Positions 31,953 to 44,275 of a DNA stretch of 64,000 nucleotides are shown in pieces. The notes under the pieces were generated by a model. The model worked only from the letters and a program-made list of their open reading frames with translations, was not told where the DNA came from and searched no databases. The position numbers and the translations under genes were made by a program. Each line of letters opens with the position of its first letter. Position 1 is the first letter of the stretch. This DNA comes from Rapana venosa (Eukaryota; Mollusca; Gastropoda; Neogastropoda; Muricidae): the NCBI GenBank assembly GCA_028751875.1, contig CM054151.1:35919177-35983176 (forward strand), given 5' to 3'.

Positions 31953-33125
31953 AACTGTTATATCATCATCATCATCATCATCATCCCTTGGTCGGGACGA
32001 CCGTTGGGGTACCCGCACGGACTCTGCAAGTGGATCGCCAAATGGTTCTGTCCTGGGCTGCTTTCAGGAGGTTTGGTACAGTGAGGCTGGTCCACTCCTT
32101 GATGTTGGATATCCAGCATCAGAATGCTCATAGAGAAGCACCTCCAACATCAACTACAGCTCTACAACAACTTCAATGACCTCAAGAAGGCCTTCGACCG
32201 AGTGTGGCAAGAAGCTCTGTGGCAAGTCATGAGAGACTATAACTTCGACGAGGACCTGATTCAAGCGCAGTCCTCATGGGTGGAGAAATCGGGGAGTTCT
32301 TCCGGACTTCAGTTGGAGTTCGACAAGGCTGCCCGCTATCCCCCGTTCTTTTCAACGTGTTCCTGGAGAACATCATGCAGGAGGCCCTCCTTGACTTCAA
32401 GACCACAATCACAATGGAGGGAAAGGCCAGTCTGCAATCTTTGATTCGCAGACGTAATTATTGATCTCATGGGCCGCAGTGAAAAAGAACTCCAGGATCT
32501 CAAACCCCCAGACGGAAACATCAGCCAATGCCCACGGTATGGAGATCAGCACGGAAAGAGCAAGATCCTAGTGAACAGTACCACACCGACCACTCCCACC
32601 AACATCAAGATCAGTGGCGAGACACTAGAGGAGGTGGAAACTTTCAAGTACCTTGGAGCAGTCATCACCAAAGAAGGTACGAGCAAAACAAGAGGTGAAG
32701 ATCAGACTTGCTGTGGGACCTCCTCCTTGACTAAGCTGGCGAAAGTGTGGAGAAACCATAACACAGACCCACCTAAGGTCAGACTCTACAGGCACTCGTC
32801 CCTTCCATTGCCTTGTACAGTGTGAAGCAAAGGACACTCACTTCCGATTTAGAACGTCGCATTCAAGCCTTTGAGATGAAGTGCCTCAGGCGGATCCTGA
32901 AAAATCACCTACAGAGACCGTAAAACCAAAGACTACGTCTGGCAGCAGATCGAGGGACTGGCTGGCCAACAAGAACCATTGCTAGATACAGTCAAACGAG
33001 GAAATTGAAATGGGTTTTGGGCCCCACAACAAGGCATAACAGCTGTCAAAGACAGTCCTGCAGGAAAAGGTGGAAGGAGCAAGGAGGCAGGGACGACCAC
33101 GCAAAAGCGGATATCCAACTGTTAT
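31953..33125. mobile_element. Twin-primed LINE insertion, copy 1
   Basis: Same structure as 51966-53174. A target duplication AACTGTTAT flanks it (31953-31961 and 33117-33125). A (ATC)n block and the LINE 3' end lie on the minus strand, followed by an inverted reverse-transcriptase part on the plus strand (from about 32117). This copy carries more frame breaks. It lacks about 26 bases of copy 2 after 'CTGATTCAAG' and has FADV instead of FADD at the active site (near 32447). Confidence 0.8.
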
Positions 33126-33549
33126 TTACTCTATTTTAAAAAATCAAGAACAACATATAAATGCGTTTATTTCTACCCCACCTAATCATCGAACTGTTCA
33201 TGCATGACGTCTTTTTGCCATGACTTTCCGTCTTTACACCTCCTACAGTAGAATTTGGGCTTATAGCAAAAAAAGTTCATCTGATATCATCTGTAATGAA
33301 AGGAAAATAACTCATTCAGATATTACCTTTAATGAAAGAAAAACAACTCATTTTTATTGAGTTTGCATTGGAAGCAAAACTATTTATTCTGATATCTGTG
33401 GGAAAAGAAGCTCGTGAGGATTTGTTTTTGTTTCTGTGAGAAATGATGACAAAAAATCCATGAATATAAAATACTCGATTCTAGAAGAAGAAAAAGGGAG
33501 AGTTTTTAATATATATATATACATATATACATATACATACATAAATACA

Positions 33550-33584
33550 TACTACATTTTGTGTGTGTTTTGTGTGTGTGTGGT

Positions 33585-33628
<44 letters not shown>
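33550..33628. repeat. (GT)n microsatellite
   Basis: GT tract preceded by TATA/CATA repeats. The counterpart is at 53605-53679. Confidence 0.95.
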
Positions 33629-34274
33629 GATGCATATGGCTATAGTTTGGAGGTTCAATGATGGTTGAATTGTGCGTAAGTGACAGTGATTTTTAAAATC
33701 TGCCATGAAGGTAGCTGCATTCTGACTTCAGGGCATGATGGGCCAAACGCAGCACCTATGTACATGTTGTTGTTTTTTTGTTACATCCGTTCCGCCGCAC
33801 AAAATGACCCACACTTTCCAAAGGGAGAACGGGTTTTAACCTGTGCGCAAGATGTTCTGCATTCGTTCGGAAACACTCTTCAGTTTATAGTCTCATCTGA
33901 AAGATTCCTCTGTCAAATTATATCGTTATCCCGAGAGGAATTATGGGATTCATAAGAAAAAAAGTATATATATGTATTAAAATATATATCTTTTCCCGAG
34001 TGTAAAAGACTATTATGATGATTGCTGTATTCACGTCAAGGGTTAAGGGAAAACTATCTACATTTCTAAAATATAATTCTGACTGGCAGAAAAAGGATGG
34101 ACGTGTGAGTAATGTGATTTTCCTAGCTCTGTACTTGTAAGTAGCATCAACTGAACTAGTCGTTGGAAAAGATAGCTTGATTCATGTATCTGCGTTTTTC
34201 CTGTTGTTCTTGATTTATTTATTCTTTTTCTATTTGTATATGCAAATTTGATATTTTGGTGTATGGCTTCACAC

Positions 34275-34620
34275 TTGTTGTTGTTGTTGTTGTTATCTCT
34301 GCTGGTGGTGGTGGTGCTGTTGTTGTTATTGTTGTTGTTGTTGTTCTTTTCTTCTTCTTCTTCTTCTTCCACTTCCCCCTCTCCTCTTCCTCTAACCTCC
34401 TCCTCCTCCTTCTACATCCTCCTCCTCCTCCTCTTCTTTTTCTTCTTCTTCTTCTTCTTCTTTTTCTTCTTCTTCTTCTTCTTCTTTTCTTTTCTTCTTC
34501 TTCTTCTTTTCCCCCTCCTCCTCCTCCCTCTTCCTCCTTCTCCCTTTTTTCTTCTTCTTCTTCTTCTTCTCTTCTTCTTCTTTTCTTCTTCTTCTCTTCT
34601 TCTTCTTCTTCTTCTTCCTG
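34275..34620. repeat. (TTG)n, (TTC)n and (TCC)n polypyrimidine tract
   Basis: A compound trinucleotide tract. The counterpart is at 54325-54655. Serine- and leucine-rich ORFs are shadows. Confidence 0.95.
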
Positions 34621-34744
34621 AAAAATAAAACCCTTTCAGGACCTGCTTTACAAACAAGTAGAAGTTTGTTGAAAGACGGAACTTTTCAATGTATTTTCTT
34701 CTTTCCCTCCACACAAAACTCTATGAATGATTTACATGAAGGTT

Positions 34745-35102
34745 TAGTGTGTGTGTGTGTGTCTGTGTGTGTGTCTGTGTGTGTGTGTTTGTGGGTGTCG
34801 ATGTGTGTGTGTGTTTGTGTGTGTTGTTTTGCTTTATTTTTTTTAAAATTCTTTATTTTGCGGATAATGGAAATAAGTGCTTTTTTACATCCAGTACCCT
34901 TCTGTATGCAGTTTGTAGTTTTTTCATCCGTTCCCACCGTTTGTGTGTGTGTGTGGGTTTTGGTGTTTGTGTGTGTGTGTTTGTGTAGGTATGTGTGTAT
35001 GTGTAGGCTTGTTATCGTGGTGTATGTGTGTGTATGGGTGTGTTATCGTGTTGTATGTGTGTGCCCCGCGCCGCCCGTGTTGTGTGAGAGAGAGAAGAGA
35101 GA

Positions 35103-35133
<31 letters not shown>

Positions 35134-35260
35134 GGAGAGAGAGGAGAGGGGATAGAGAGAGAGGAGAGAGAAAAGAGAAGAAAGAAAAGAGGGTAGAGAG
35201 AGAGAAAGGGGGGGGGGAGAGTGGGGGGGGGGGAGATGAGAGAGAGAGGGAAAAGTGAGG
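34745..35260. repeat. (GT)n and (GA)n microsatellites
   Basis: GT tracts (34746-35065) then GA/GGGA (35086-35250). The counterpart is at 54784-55300. 35260-36150 holds unique sequence matching 55310-56200 with no gene called. A polypyrimidine stretch lies at 36165-36335. Confidence 0.9.
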
Positions 35261-36657
35261 GTTGTTCCTCCCCCCCCTACCACCACTCCGATCAAAAAAA
35301 AATAAAAGGAAAATTTAAAAAACACAGAAAAAAACAATTTTGTGGAAAAATGTAACTTTTGTTGTTGTTGTTGTTGAAAAAGATTATGTGCTCATGTGAA
35401 CTGCAAGTATTGCAAATGATATGCTTACTTGACAGTTACATTCCGTTTTTTATAGGTAAATTAAAGAAAAAAACCAGCTTTCATAACTCAAAAGTATGTT
35501 TTTATCATGATTATTTGCTTTTTTCGTCTTTTCGACGTAAAGTAATCTTGAATTGAACATGCGTATTAATGTATTCACCAACTGCTGGTGCGTGTTTGGA
35601 CAATCGCAAATGTGACAAAAATAGTTGAGAGTGGTTCGGTCAACGCCATTGTAAAGGAACAATCAAACAAACAAGATGGATTTACGATGGGCGCTTGAAC
35701 TGTGTCTTTATATATTGTTATTTTGTCATGTTATTACTAGTCCAAGATACAACGGACACTTAAAGAAAGAAGAAAACAAGTTAGAAAAAAACATAGTCTG
35801 TTCAAAACAAAATTGACGACCGACATTTATAGAGGTTGCAATGTTACTTTATTGCCACGGCGATCTATATGTTTGCTTCCTGCGATGATAATTGGATGAA
35901 GAAGAAAACATGACGTTGATATTTGTAATAGAAGGTGCAGTGATGTGTCCTATGATAATCATCAGATTAGCAGAGTCATAAATATCTTCTGTTACAGCCT
36001 GTAGTGTCCGATATGACGATGATTTGTTTTGCTGACGCCAGGAAGCAAAAGTGGAGTCCATGAATCAGAAAAAAAGTTGCCTGTAGAGGACGTTGGCTAA
36101 CAGTATAAGTATTGTAATGTTATCACTCTGGTAGTGCCAGTAAATAACTTGTTTTGCAGTTTTTTTTTACTTCTCTCTTCTTCCCCACACCTCTTCCTCA
36201 TTCTCCTAATCTTCTTGTTCTTTCTCTTGTTGTTGTTGTTTTTGCTGTTTTGGTGTAGTTGTTCTCCTCCTCGTCCCAGTCGTCGTCGTCGTCCTCCTCC
36301 TCCCCCTCCTCTTCCTCCTCCTCCTCCTCCGATATTAAAGCTAGTCTCCTAAACTCCTTCAGTTTGATGTAAGCCATCTAGACTGTTCAATTTGGAACAT
36401 TACACTTCTTTAAAGGCCTAGTATTGAAGTTGACACTCATTTTATCTTCCTATATTACTATTGGCGTTTTAGAGGGAAAAAATTCTGAAAAAAAAAAAAA
36501 AATAAACAAAAAAAGAAAATCCGGATAACAAACTTTTTGTAACAAACAAGCTCGAGTTTTCCTGTGTCGTCTCATTGCGCAAGTTCAACACGTATATACA
36601 AAGAATATGAAGAAAAAACTATTGCATAACACGACGCACAAACAAAAAGCAAAGCAC

Positions 36658-37157
36658 NNNNNNNNNNNNNNNNNNNNNNNNNNNNNNNNNNNNNNNNNNN
36701 NNNNNNNNNNNNNNNNNNNNNNNNNNNNNNNNNNNNNNNNNNNNNNNNNNNNNNNNNNNNNNNNNNNNNNNNNNNNNNNNNNNNNNNNNNNNNNNNNNNN
36801 NNNNNNNNNNNNNNNNNNNNNNNNNNNNNNNNNNNNNNNNNNNNNNNNNNNNNNNNNNNNNNNNNNNNNNNNNNNNNNNNNNNNNNNNNNNNNNNNNNNN
36901 NNNNNNNNNNNNNNNNNNNNNNNNNNNNNNNNNNNNNNNNNNNNNNNNNNNNNNNNNNNNNNNNNNNNNNNNNNNNNNNNNNNNNNNNNNNNNNNNNNNN
37001 NNNNNNNNNNNNNNNNNNNNNNNNNNNNNNNNNNNNNNNNNNNNNNNNNNNNNNNNNNNNNNNNNNNNNNNNNNNNNNNNNNNNNNNNNNNNNNNNNNNN
37101 NNNNNNNNNNNNNNNNNNNNNNNNNNNNNNNNNNNNNNNNNNNNNNNNNNNNNNNNN
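36658..37157. other. Assembly gap of 500 N
   Basis: Exactly 500 N. It falls where copy 2 has a long (GA)n tract (56761-56880), so assembly probably broke at that repeat. Confidence 1.
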
Positions 37158-40130
37158 TTTAGGTCATTTTTGCGTATGGCTGTATTTGTGTATGGTGTTG
37201 CGTGCGTGCATGCATGCTTTGTGTGGTAATGTGTTTCCGTTTAAGGCCATGTGCGGCAGTAGATTTGCTAAAATTGGGTCATTTTGGCTATTTTTAGATT
37301 TTTTCCAAATTTACACTCTAAAACATGTATATATTCATATTCCATACTTAAATTTTACTAAAACAGTGTCTTTATGCTATTAAAAAAGGTTTTAGTGACT
37401 TAACCCAACCGTGTTTTGGTTCATTTGTTCGGAAAAATGCGTGAAAATGCCGATTTTTGGCTACACACCGGTATTAATTTGGGGGTCAAGTAGTATCTTC
37501 TATAGAGTGCGAGTGGAAAAAACTGTTGGTGATTTTCACAGATTTTTTATAGCATGAAATGATGCACTGTGCACTTGGTTTTTGGCTTGAGGACATAGAG
37601 CAATACCAGGTAGTCACGAGAAAGTTGGAAAAACCACAAAATGAGGTTTGCCTGTATTCCTACAGCGTTGACCCCCGCAATGCATATTGCGGTAAGGGAA
37701 GCTACAACGACAAAGGACTGGGGGGGAAACAGTGTTTGCTGAAAAATAAAAAAAATTCAAACCTACCAAATTTGTTCAAAATCACATATTTTTGAGTCAG
37801 ACATTTTTCCCAAAAAAGGGTTTTATTTCGTGGATCCTTAGTGCTGCGTATATATAAAGTTACATAAAAAACAAAGGGAAAAAGTGATTTTTTAAATCCC
37901 GTTGTACCTTAACATTCGGTCTTTTTTGAAAGGGGGGTTTTTTTGAACGTCTGCTCCTTATTTTTGGGCCATATCATTGCGAAATATTTTAGAGCACATA
38001 AAAATTGAAAATGCTGTTTTCACTACTTCTTTCTTTTTTAATAAAACCTCCTGGGATTTACCAACAAAAATGGACAAGAAATTTTAGCCAATCTTCACAT
38101 CCCTGCACCTCAAATATGTAAAAATTTTGAAAGTTTTTTGTATCATTGGAAAATTTTTTAGTAAATTTGGGCATTAAAAATACTTTCATAACAATTTTAG
38201 GGTGTTTGATCCTGTGTCAAAGGGGGATATACATTCCCTTTGTGCCTCAAGCACAATTTCATTTTTTTCATACTTTTTGAGCCCAAACAGCTTCACGAAA
38301 AAAAAATAGAAAAAAACGCAGAAAAGTTTAGGGGGGGGGGAGAAGCGGTTTACATTTTTATCTTCTGAAGGAAACTGAACATGTCTTTTTTTTTTTTTAA
38401 AAAAAAAAAAATTTTTTTTAATATATAATTGTTTCGTTTTCATGGGGTTTTGCTAGGGTTTTTCCTTCACCAAAAAGCCCCCCAAACCCCCCCCCCCCCC
38501 CCCCCCCCCCCCCTACCCCCCTGCTCTTTCCCTGCACAAATATGAAGTTTTCCCCAAATTTGTGGCAAAGAAAATGGGGGGGTAATCCAAAAATCACCCG
38601 GGGGTGATTGGGGGGGGATGGGGGGGGAAAAAAAGGGGGAGGGGAAAAGGGGAAAAAAAAAGTGGCTGAGGGGAGTTTGGGGCAAAAACAAGCAGTTATA
38701 CCGTATTTGATCTTTGTTCCCAAATTTTTAGATTTATATGTATTTCCCGCATCAATTGGGGGGGGGGAAAAGCCGGGGGGGGGGGGAAAATAAAATAATA
38801 TTTTAAAATTAAAAAACCTTCTTTGATTTTTTACGTTTTGAAAAAAAAGGAAAAAAGGGGGAAAAAAAAGGGAAAAAGGGAAAAATTTGGGGGAAAAAAT
38901 AAAGGGGAAAAGCCAAAAAAAGGGGGCCCCCCCCCTTTTTTAAAAGGTCTTTAAGTTTCCTTTCCCGGGGGGGGTTTCCCGGGGTTTTTTCTTTTTTTAA
39001 AATTTCTTTGGGGTTATTTCCTTTTTTTTTTTTTTTTTTTTTTTTTGTTTAAACCCCAAAAAAATGGGGTTTTTTTTCCCCCTTTTTCTTAAGTTTTTTT
39101 TCACCCCCTTTTTTTTAAAAAAACCAAAAATTTTTTTTTCTTTTCCCAAAAAAAAAATTTTTTTTTTTTTTTTAAACGCCCTTTTTATTTCAAAAATTTT
39201 TCCCTTGCCCAATTTGGGTGTTAAAAACCGAAAAAATTTTTTAGTTTTTTTTTGGGGTTTTTTTTTTCCCATTTTGGGGAATAAATTTTTCCAACCTGTT
39301 CTTTTTTAAAAATTTTTTTTTTTTTCTTTTCTTTTCCCCCCAAAAAAATTAAAAAAGCTTGAAACCCAAATTTTTTTTGGGCCTTTTTCTTTTTTTCCCC
39401 CCTTTTTTCCCCCTTTTTTTTCCAAAATTTCCCCCCCTTTTTTCCAAAAAAACCCTTTTTTCCCAAAATAATTTTGTTTTTATTAATTCAATTTTTAAAA
39501 TTTAAAACCCAAAATTTGTAATTTTTTATTTTTTTTTCCACTATTTTTTTGGTTTTTTTTTTTTTTCTTTTCCAGGTTTTTTTTTTGGGGTTTTTAAAAA
39601 AAAGGGGTTTTTTTTTCCCCTTTTGGGGAAAAATTTTTTAAAAAAAAACCCCCCCGGTTTTTTCCCCACTTCCAAATTTTTTAAAAATTTTAAAGACCCC
39701 CGGGGTTTTGATACATTCAAAGCCCCAAAAAAAATATTTTTTAAACCTTTTTATTTTTTGCCTGCATTTTTTTAAAAAGTCCCAAACCCCCCAAAAAATT
39801 TTTTTCCCCCCAAACCCCCTAACCCCCTTTTAAAAAAAAACCCCCTTTTTTTTTTTTGAAACCCAAAACCCCCCCGTTTAAAAAATTCCCCTTTTTTTTA
39901 AAAAATTTTTATACACCCCCTTTTCCGGTTGTTTTTTCCAAAAATCTTTTCCCCCCATAATTTCCATTTTTAAATTTTTAAAAAAAACCCCCATTTTTCG
40001 CAAAAAACTTTTAACCCACCCGGTAAACTCCAAGCAAAAATTTTTAAAAAAAATTATTTCTTTTCTTTGATTTTATAAAGGGGTTATCGGGAAAAATTTT
40101 TTAAAAGTTGAAAAAGTCCTGGGCCATAGG
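37158..40130. other. Low-quality, homopolymer-inflated sequence
   Basis: From 37158, and very strongly at 38300-40080, the sequence consists largely of A, T, C and G runs (for example 30 or more C at about 38487-38514). This is typical of an unpolished long-read contig end. No coding region or composition claim is safe here. Confidence 0.85.
37459..37908. mobile_element. Small TIR element, degraded copy
   Basis: About 340 bp match the element at 40264-40731, beginning with the same GGCTACACACCGGTATTAA. The right inverted end is recognisable but damaged (about 37890-37908). Confidence 0.65.
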
Positions 40131-40263
40131 TGTGTATCTTCAAAGGCCATGCTAGGTGTATGGCTTGAGAACCTTGTGGTTAGTGTGCCTTGTACTCAGA
40201 ATTGCCTATAGAAGTAACATCAAGAGAAATATTGCCAGGAAAAAAATTTTCAGTCTGTATACA

Positions 40264-40731
40264 GGCTACACACCGGTATTAATTTGGGGGTCAAGTAGTA
40301 TCTTCTATAGAGTGCGAGTGGAAAAAACTGTTGGTGATTTTCACAGATTTTTTATAGCATGAAATGATGCACTGTGCACTTGGTTTTTGGATTGAGGACA
40401 TAGAGCAATACCAGGTAGTCACGAGAAAGTTGGAAATAACCATCAAATGAGGTTTGCCTGTATTCCTACAGCGTTGACCCCGCGCATGCATATTGCGGTA
40501 AGGAAGCTAGCAGACGACAAAGGACTGAGGGGGTACAGTGTTTGCTGAAAAATAAAAAAAATTCAAACCTACCAAATTTGTTCAAAATCACATGAGTTTT
40601 GAGTCAGAGGCTAGTCTTTCACAAAAAGTGGTTTTTATTTCTGTGGATGCCTTAGTGCGTGCGGTATGAATATAAGAGTTACATAGAAAAACAGAAGGAA
40701 AAGAGTGATTTTTTAATACCGGTGTGTAGCC
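40264..40731. mobile_element. MITE-like element with 19-bp terminal inverted repeats
   Basis: GGCTACACACCGGTATTAA (40264-40282) is matched exactly in inverse at 40713-40731. The 468-bp interior has no coding region. Flanks TATACA and TTTACA are similar (5 of 6), a possible but unproven target duplication. A second copy is at 37459. Confidence 0.75.
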
Positions 40732-40942
40732 TTTACACCCTAGCAACATGCATTTCTGGTTCACAAACTGTAACACATCGCACACCAAACGAAACTAGAT
40801 TATCTCCCCTACACTTTTCCGAGGAGCTTCTACTACGAAAACTCATTCACAACGAACTACACGTCATTTTCGTTGATTAGCATATCCACGGCAACTTCCA
40901 TATATAGAAAGCTATTCAAAACTAAGCTAGCTGGTTAGCTGT

Positions 40943-41362
40943 ATGGGGTCACGTGACGCTTATGTCATTGCAAATGGCCGTTGTTTACATCGTGTTTCTA
41001 CCTCCGCTTCAAGCAGAAAAATGACTCGTTTATGGAAACAAAAGCCTCAGTTGGTTCCTAAATGCAAGCCGAAGCTAAAAAAACACCTTGCATTTGTTCG
41101 ACAGTGCAAAGCATTGAAGGAAACGGACGAATTGCTGAGAATCGGTGCCGAATCTGACCAAGCAACACAGTGTTCAAAAACTGAAATCAGTTGGTCTGCT
41201 TCGCTGTCAACACCGACGGGTATTGAGGGCGTTTTTCTGAACGAGAAAGCTTGTACTCGCTCAAACATGAACCATATCAGGCAGTGTGTGAAAAAAAGGT
41301 TGGAAAAGGCCAGTGCAGAGCCATCTGGTAACTGTCAGGAGCAGAAGTTGCTCCCAGTGTAA
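40943..41362 (+). CDS. Basic 139-residue ORF, unknown (possibly transposon-derived)
   Basis: The intact ORF runs from an ATG at 40943 and has normal complexity, unlike the repeat shadows around it. It is rich in Lys, Arg, Ser and Cys (for example LVPKCKPKLKKHLAFVRQCK at about residues 37-56) and has no membrane segment or signal peptide. I do not recognise a domain. It lies 210 bp after the small TIR element and upstream of a Mutator-like transposase remnant (42085-42585). An N-terminal exon or ORF of that transposon is one explanation; a host exon is another. Confidence 0.4.
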   Translation: MGSRDAYVIANGRCLHRVSTSASSRKMTRLWKQKPQLVPKCKPKLKKHLAFVRQCKALKETDELLRIGAESDQATQCSKTEISWSASLSTPTGIEGVFLNEKACTRSNMNHIRQCVKKRLEKASAEPSGNCQEQKLLPV

Positions 41363-41584
41363 ACACTCGTTTAGCATCAGAGCAGACAAAAAGAAACCAC
41401 GTGAACTAGCTGTTCTGTGTGTTCATGTGTGTAGTGTTTCACCTGTAAGCAAGCTGTCGAGGGGGTAGAAGGTTTCCTTAACTTAAAGAGGGGGTGGAGA
41501 ATACAAGCTCAGAAATTTTATTGGTGGATATTTTATTTCTGTAGCATCTAAAATATAAATCTAATGTGCATGTGCATGCATGAG

Positions 41585-41587
41585 TGA

Positions 41588-41619
<32 letters not shown>

Positions 41620-41650
41620 TGGTGTGTGTGTTTGTGTGTGTGTGTGTATT
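41585..41650. repeat. (GT)n microsatellite
   Basis: Nearly pure GT. A second GT/GTAT cluster lies at 41890-41985. Confidence 0.95.
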
Positions 41651-42084
41651 TTCATTCATTTCTACCTGTAACTATTTTAATGAGACAAGAAGATACTTTT
41701 GTGATTATGGACAGAAGTATAGGGTAAAATTGTATGACTGAATGAACAGTTTTCAGAAAAGGGATTCAGGCTGAAATGAATAGGTTCAAATGGAGTGGAA
41801 ATCAGCTTTCAAGTGTGTTGTTTGAACAAATTAATTTTATTAGATTATAGCATACTTTCCATGCAAGTATACACACTCACAGATTATATATGTATGTGTG
41901 TATGTATGTATGTGTTTGTGTATGTGTGTGTGTGTGTGTGTAATTTGTGTAATGTATGTATGTATGCATGTATGTTTATGTGCACTTGAATACACACACA
42001 CAGACACACAAACCTCCTAAAGTAAACTATAAGTAGTATAAGCAGATCTTTATCTTGATCCACTTTATGAGCACACATGGAGTT

Positions 42085-42585
42085 TGAGGCAGTCTTGTAG
42101 TGTGCTCAGTGGAACGCAACAAGCTGCAATACCTTCAGTGAGCTGTCAACACCCCTGAACTGTGAGAAGCAGCATATCTACTACCTTATGCCTGTGTATG
42201 AGAGACTGACAAATATGGAGCTGCTTCAAAGATGTGGTGCTGGCTAAGACTCAGAGTGCCTGAACAGTCTCATGGAATTTGTCATTCCAAGGACAAGTTT
42301 ATATCATGCCAGTGAGTTCTCTTCGCAGTCTTGACAATCATCCATGAGTTCAATTTTGGTCCTGATTCTACCCAAGACACTGCCAGTTGCTTTGGATTTG
42401 ATAAAAGTGTGCACATGAAGAGGCTGGGGGCATCCAGACAGCACAAGAGAGAGAAAAACAGCCTCAGATATCAGACAGACAGTGTGATCCAGAGGCGCGA
42501 CACTCTGTGAGCTGCTAAACTGAAGAGGTAGGAGGAGCTGATGGAGCTGGAAAGTGGCCCTGCCTTTGCTACAGGGGTGTTCTGA
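42085..42585 (+). pseudogene. Mutator-like transposase C-terminal remnant
   Basis: The plus strand reads YYLMPVYERLTNMELLQRC (about 42177-42235), an in-frame stop, then ECLNSLMEFVIPRTSLYH. In another frame it reads SVHMKRLGASRQHKREKNSL and ends GPAFATGVF plus stop (42557-42585). The order ('VY.RL...LL.RC...N..LN...', a basic stretch, a short '..G.F' end) matches the end of a Mutator-like transposase family that I recall as abundant in cnidarians and other invertebrates. Stops and frame changes show decay. 42600-43195 holds AT-rich sequence with no gene. Confidence 0.55.
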
Positions 42586-43199
42586 CTGTGTATTCTTGTT
42601 GCTGAAAGGTTTGCTGTGTGTATTGAAGCCTTCCAGCAAGGCTGTGAGTAATAAATGTTGGTCTAAACATGTTTGTGTTCTTTTTCCTTTGTTTTCTCAG
42701 TTTTGTGTTTTTTGCATGGCTTGCATTTTGGGATCAAAAATTCTCAGAAACTGTCTATCAGATGTTAATGCAACTTGGCACACTTGTACATTATTGTCTT
42801 CTTGACAGACTAACAGAGAGGTTTTTTTAAAAAATGTAGATATCTTTTCTGTTATCAGAACAGATTGCATAATACCGCAAATATAAATGACCATTTTAGG
42901 AAAAAAAAATATAAAAAATTAACAATCAATGTATTGAGAAAAATCTCTCTGTTAGTATGTAAATACATCTATAATGTACATTTGTGCCAAAAATCATGAA
43001 TGTACTACTTAATTTTATAGTAAAAAATGATTTCCTAAAAATCCAAGATGGCGGATGTTTATCTTGGTTTCCATGGCAACATGGCTCACTAACATAAAAC
43101 AAATAGCATTTTTGTATTTAGAAGTCACAGTACTATAAGTTGATATTCAAAAAGAAATTTTAATTCTTCAGTTGTAAAAAGTAAAATTTAGTGCCTCAC

Positions 43200-43605
43200 C
43201 AAAAGATTCATTTCGCTAAGAATTTAGACACATGTACTGGCATATCTGGCAGTACTCACTGGCATGGATGGATCACGGGCTGAATGAGGTCAGTAACGAC
43301 CTTAGCACCACTCTGTCTTCAAGACTGATATGACAGGAAGTGAGCTCTGCCACATGTATCCCTGTGTAGATACCGGAGACGGAAATGAGGTACAGGATAG
43401 CTTCCCTTGTTTTTAGAGTCTGGGCCAATCGGTGCGGGGTCAAAAACCTGTGGCACATTTTCCATCGCAATTATCATGTCATGTTTTCCGTCTTACTTAT
43501 TTCCTTCAACAAATTATGTGTAGGTGTTATGGCTCTGTCTTTCTGTCTATCTGTCTGTGTGTTTGTCTGCTTCTCTCTCTCTATTTATCCATCTATCTAT
43601 CTATC

Positions 43606-43660
<55 letters not shown>

Positions 43661-44275
43661 ATATCTATCCATTTATCTATCTATCTATCTATCTCTGTGT
43701 GCATGCGTGTGCGTGCGTGTGTGTGTGTGTGTGTGTGTGTACGTGTGTGTTTGCATGTTTGCAACGTGTCCTATTAAACAAAGCGTTACAGGAACGGCAA
43801 CGGACATCGTAATACAGGCAATCTAGCTCCTACAGTTTTCTCGTTCATCCAGAATGTTGGTCAAGATAAGATAGCGCCCATTACCCTAGAAATACAAGAA
43901 TAGCAATTACAATAGAAAACTAGCAGGGCATGGTGCTCTGTAATGCGTCACTTGCCTGTCAAGCTATCCTTCATCTGCACTGCAGTTTGTTTTCCTGTTT
44001 CATGAGGCGCCAGACGTGCAGTGGCATGCAGTGGCTGTTTGCAATGATGATGGATTGCTGACACTGTCTGATTGCGACTGACCGCTGTTTTGTTTGTAGC
44101 CAGATGTTGTTTAGTTGGAAATGTGGAAACATGTATGAATCTGCCAGCTATATTGTTGCTGCTGGCTCAAAATATATAAATCAAGTGAAAATCGTGTGTG
44201 GACATTATGAGAGTCACGTAAAAAATAGTACATTTATCGTTTTGATGACGATTTTGTAGACACCCGCATGCAGTA
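43200..44275 (+). repeat. 1.1-kb module, copy b
   Basis: Collinear with 28240-29282 and 46403-47548. It contains a long (ATCT)n tract (43585-43695) and a GT tract (43715-43752). It is followed by an inverted LINE, as in copy c. Confidence 0.85.

Larger units (their letters stand above)
26906..36657 (+). repeat. Segmental duplication, copy 1 (about 9.75 kb, runs into gap)
   Basis: The sequence corresponds collinearly to 45209-56759. Block 26906-29355 matches 45209-47620 and block 29356-36657 matches 49340-56759. The 1.72 kb at 47620-49339 is absent here. Copy 1 carries many more one-base indels than copy 2, and it stops at an assembly gap. Sub-features are listed separately. Confidence 0.88.

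Noticed and set aside
35450..35662. Minus-strand ORF with CHICDCPNTH resembling a zinc finger, also at 55526-55711
   Set aside because: The conservation is only that of the segmental duplication, and there is no second finger or gene context.
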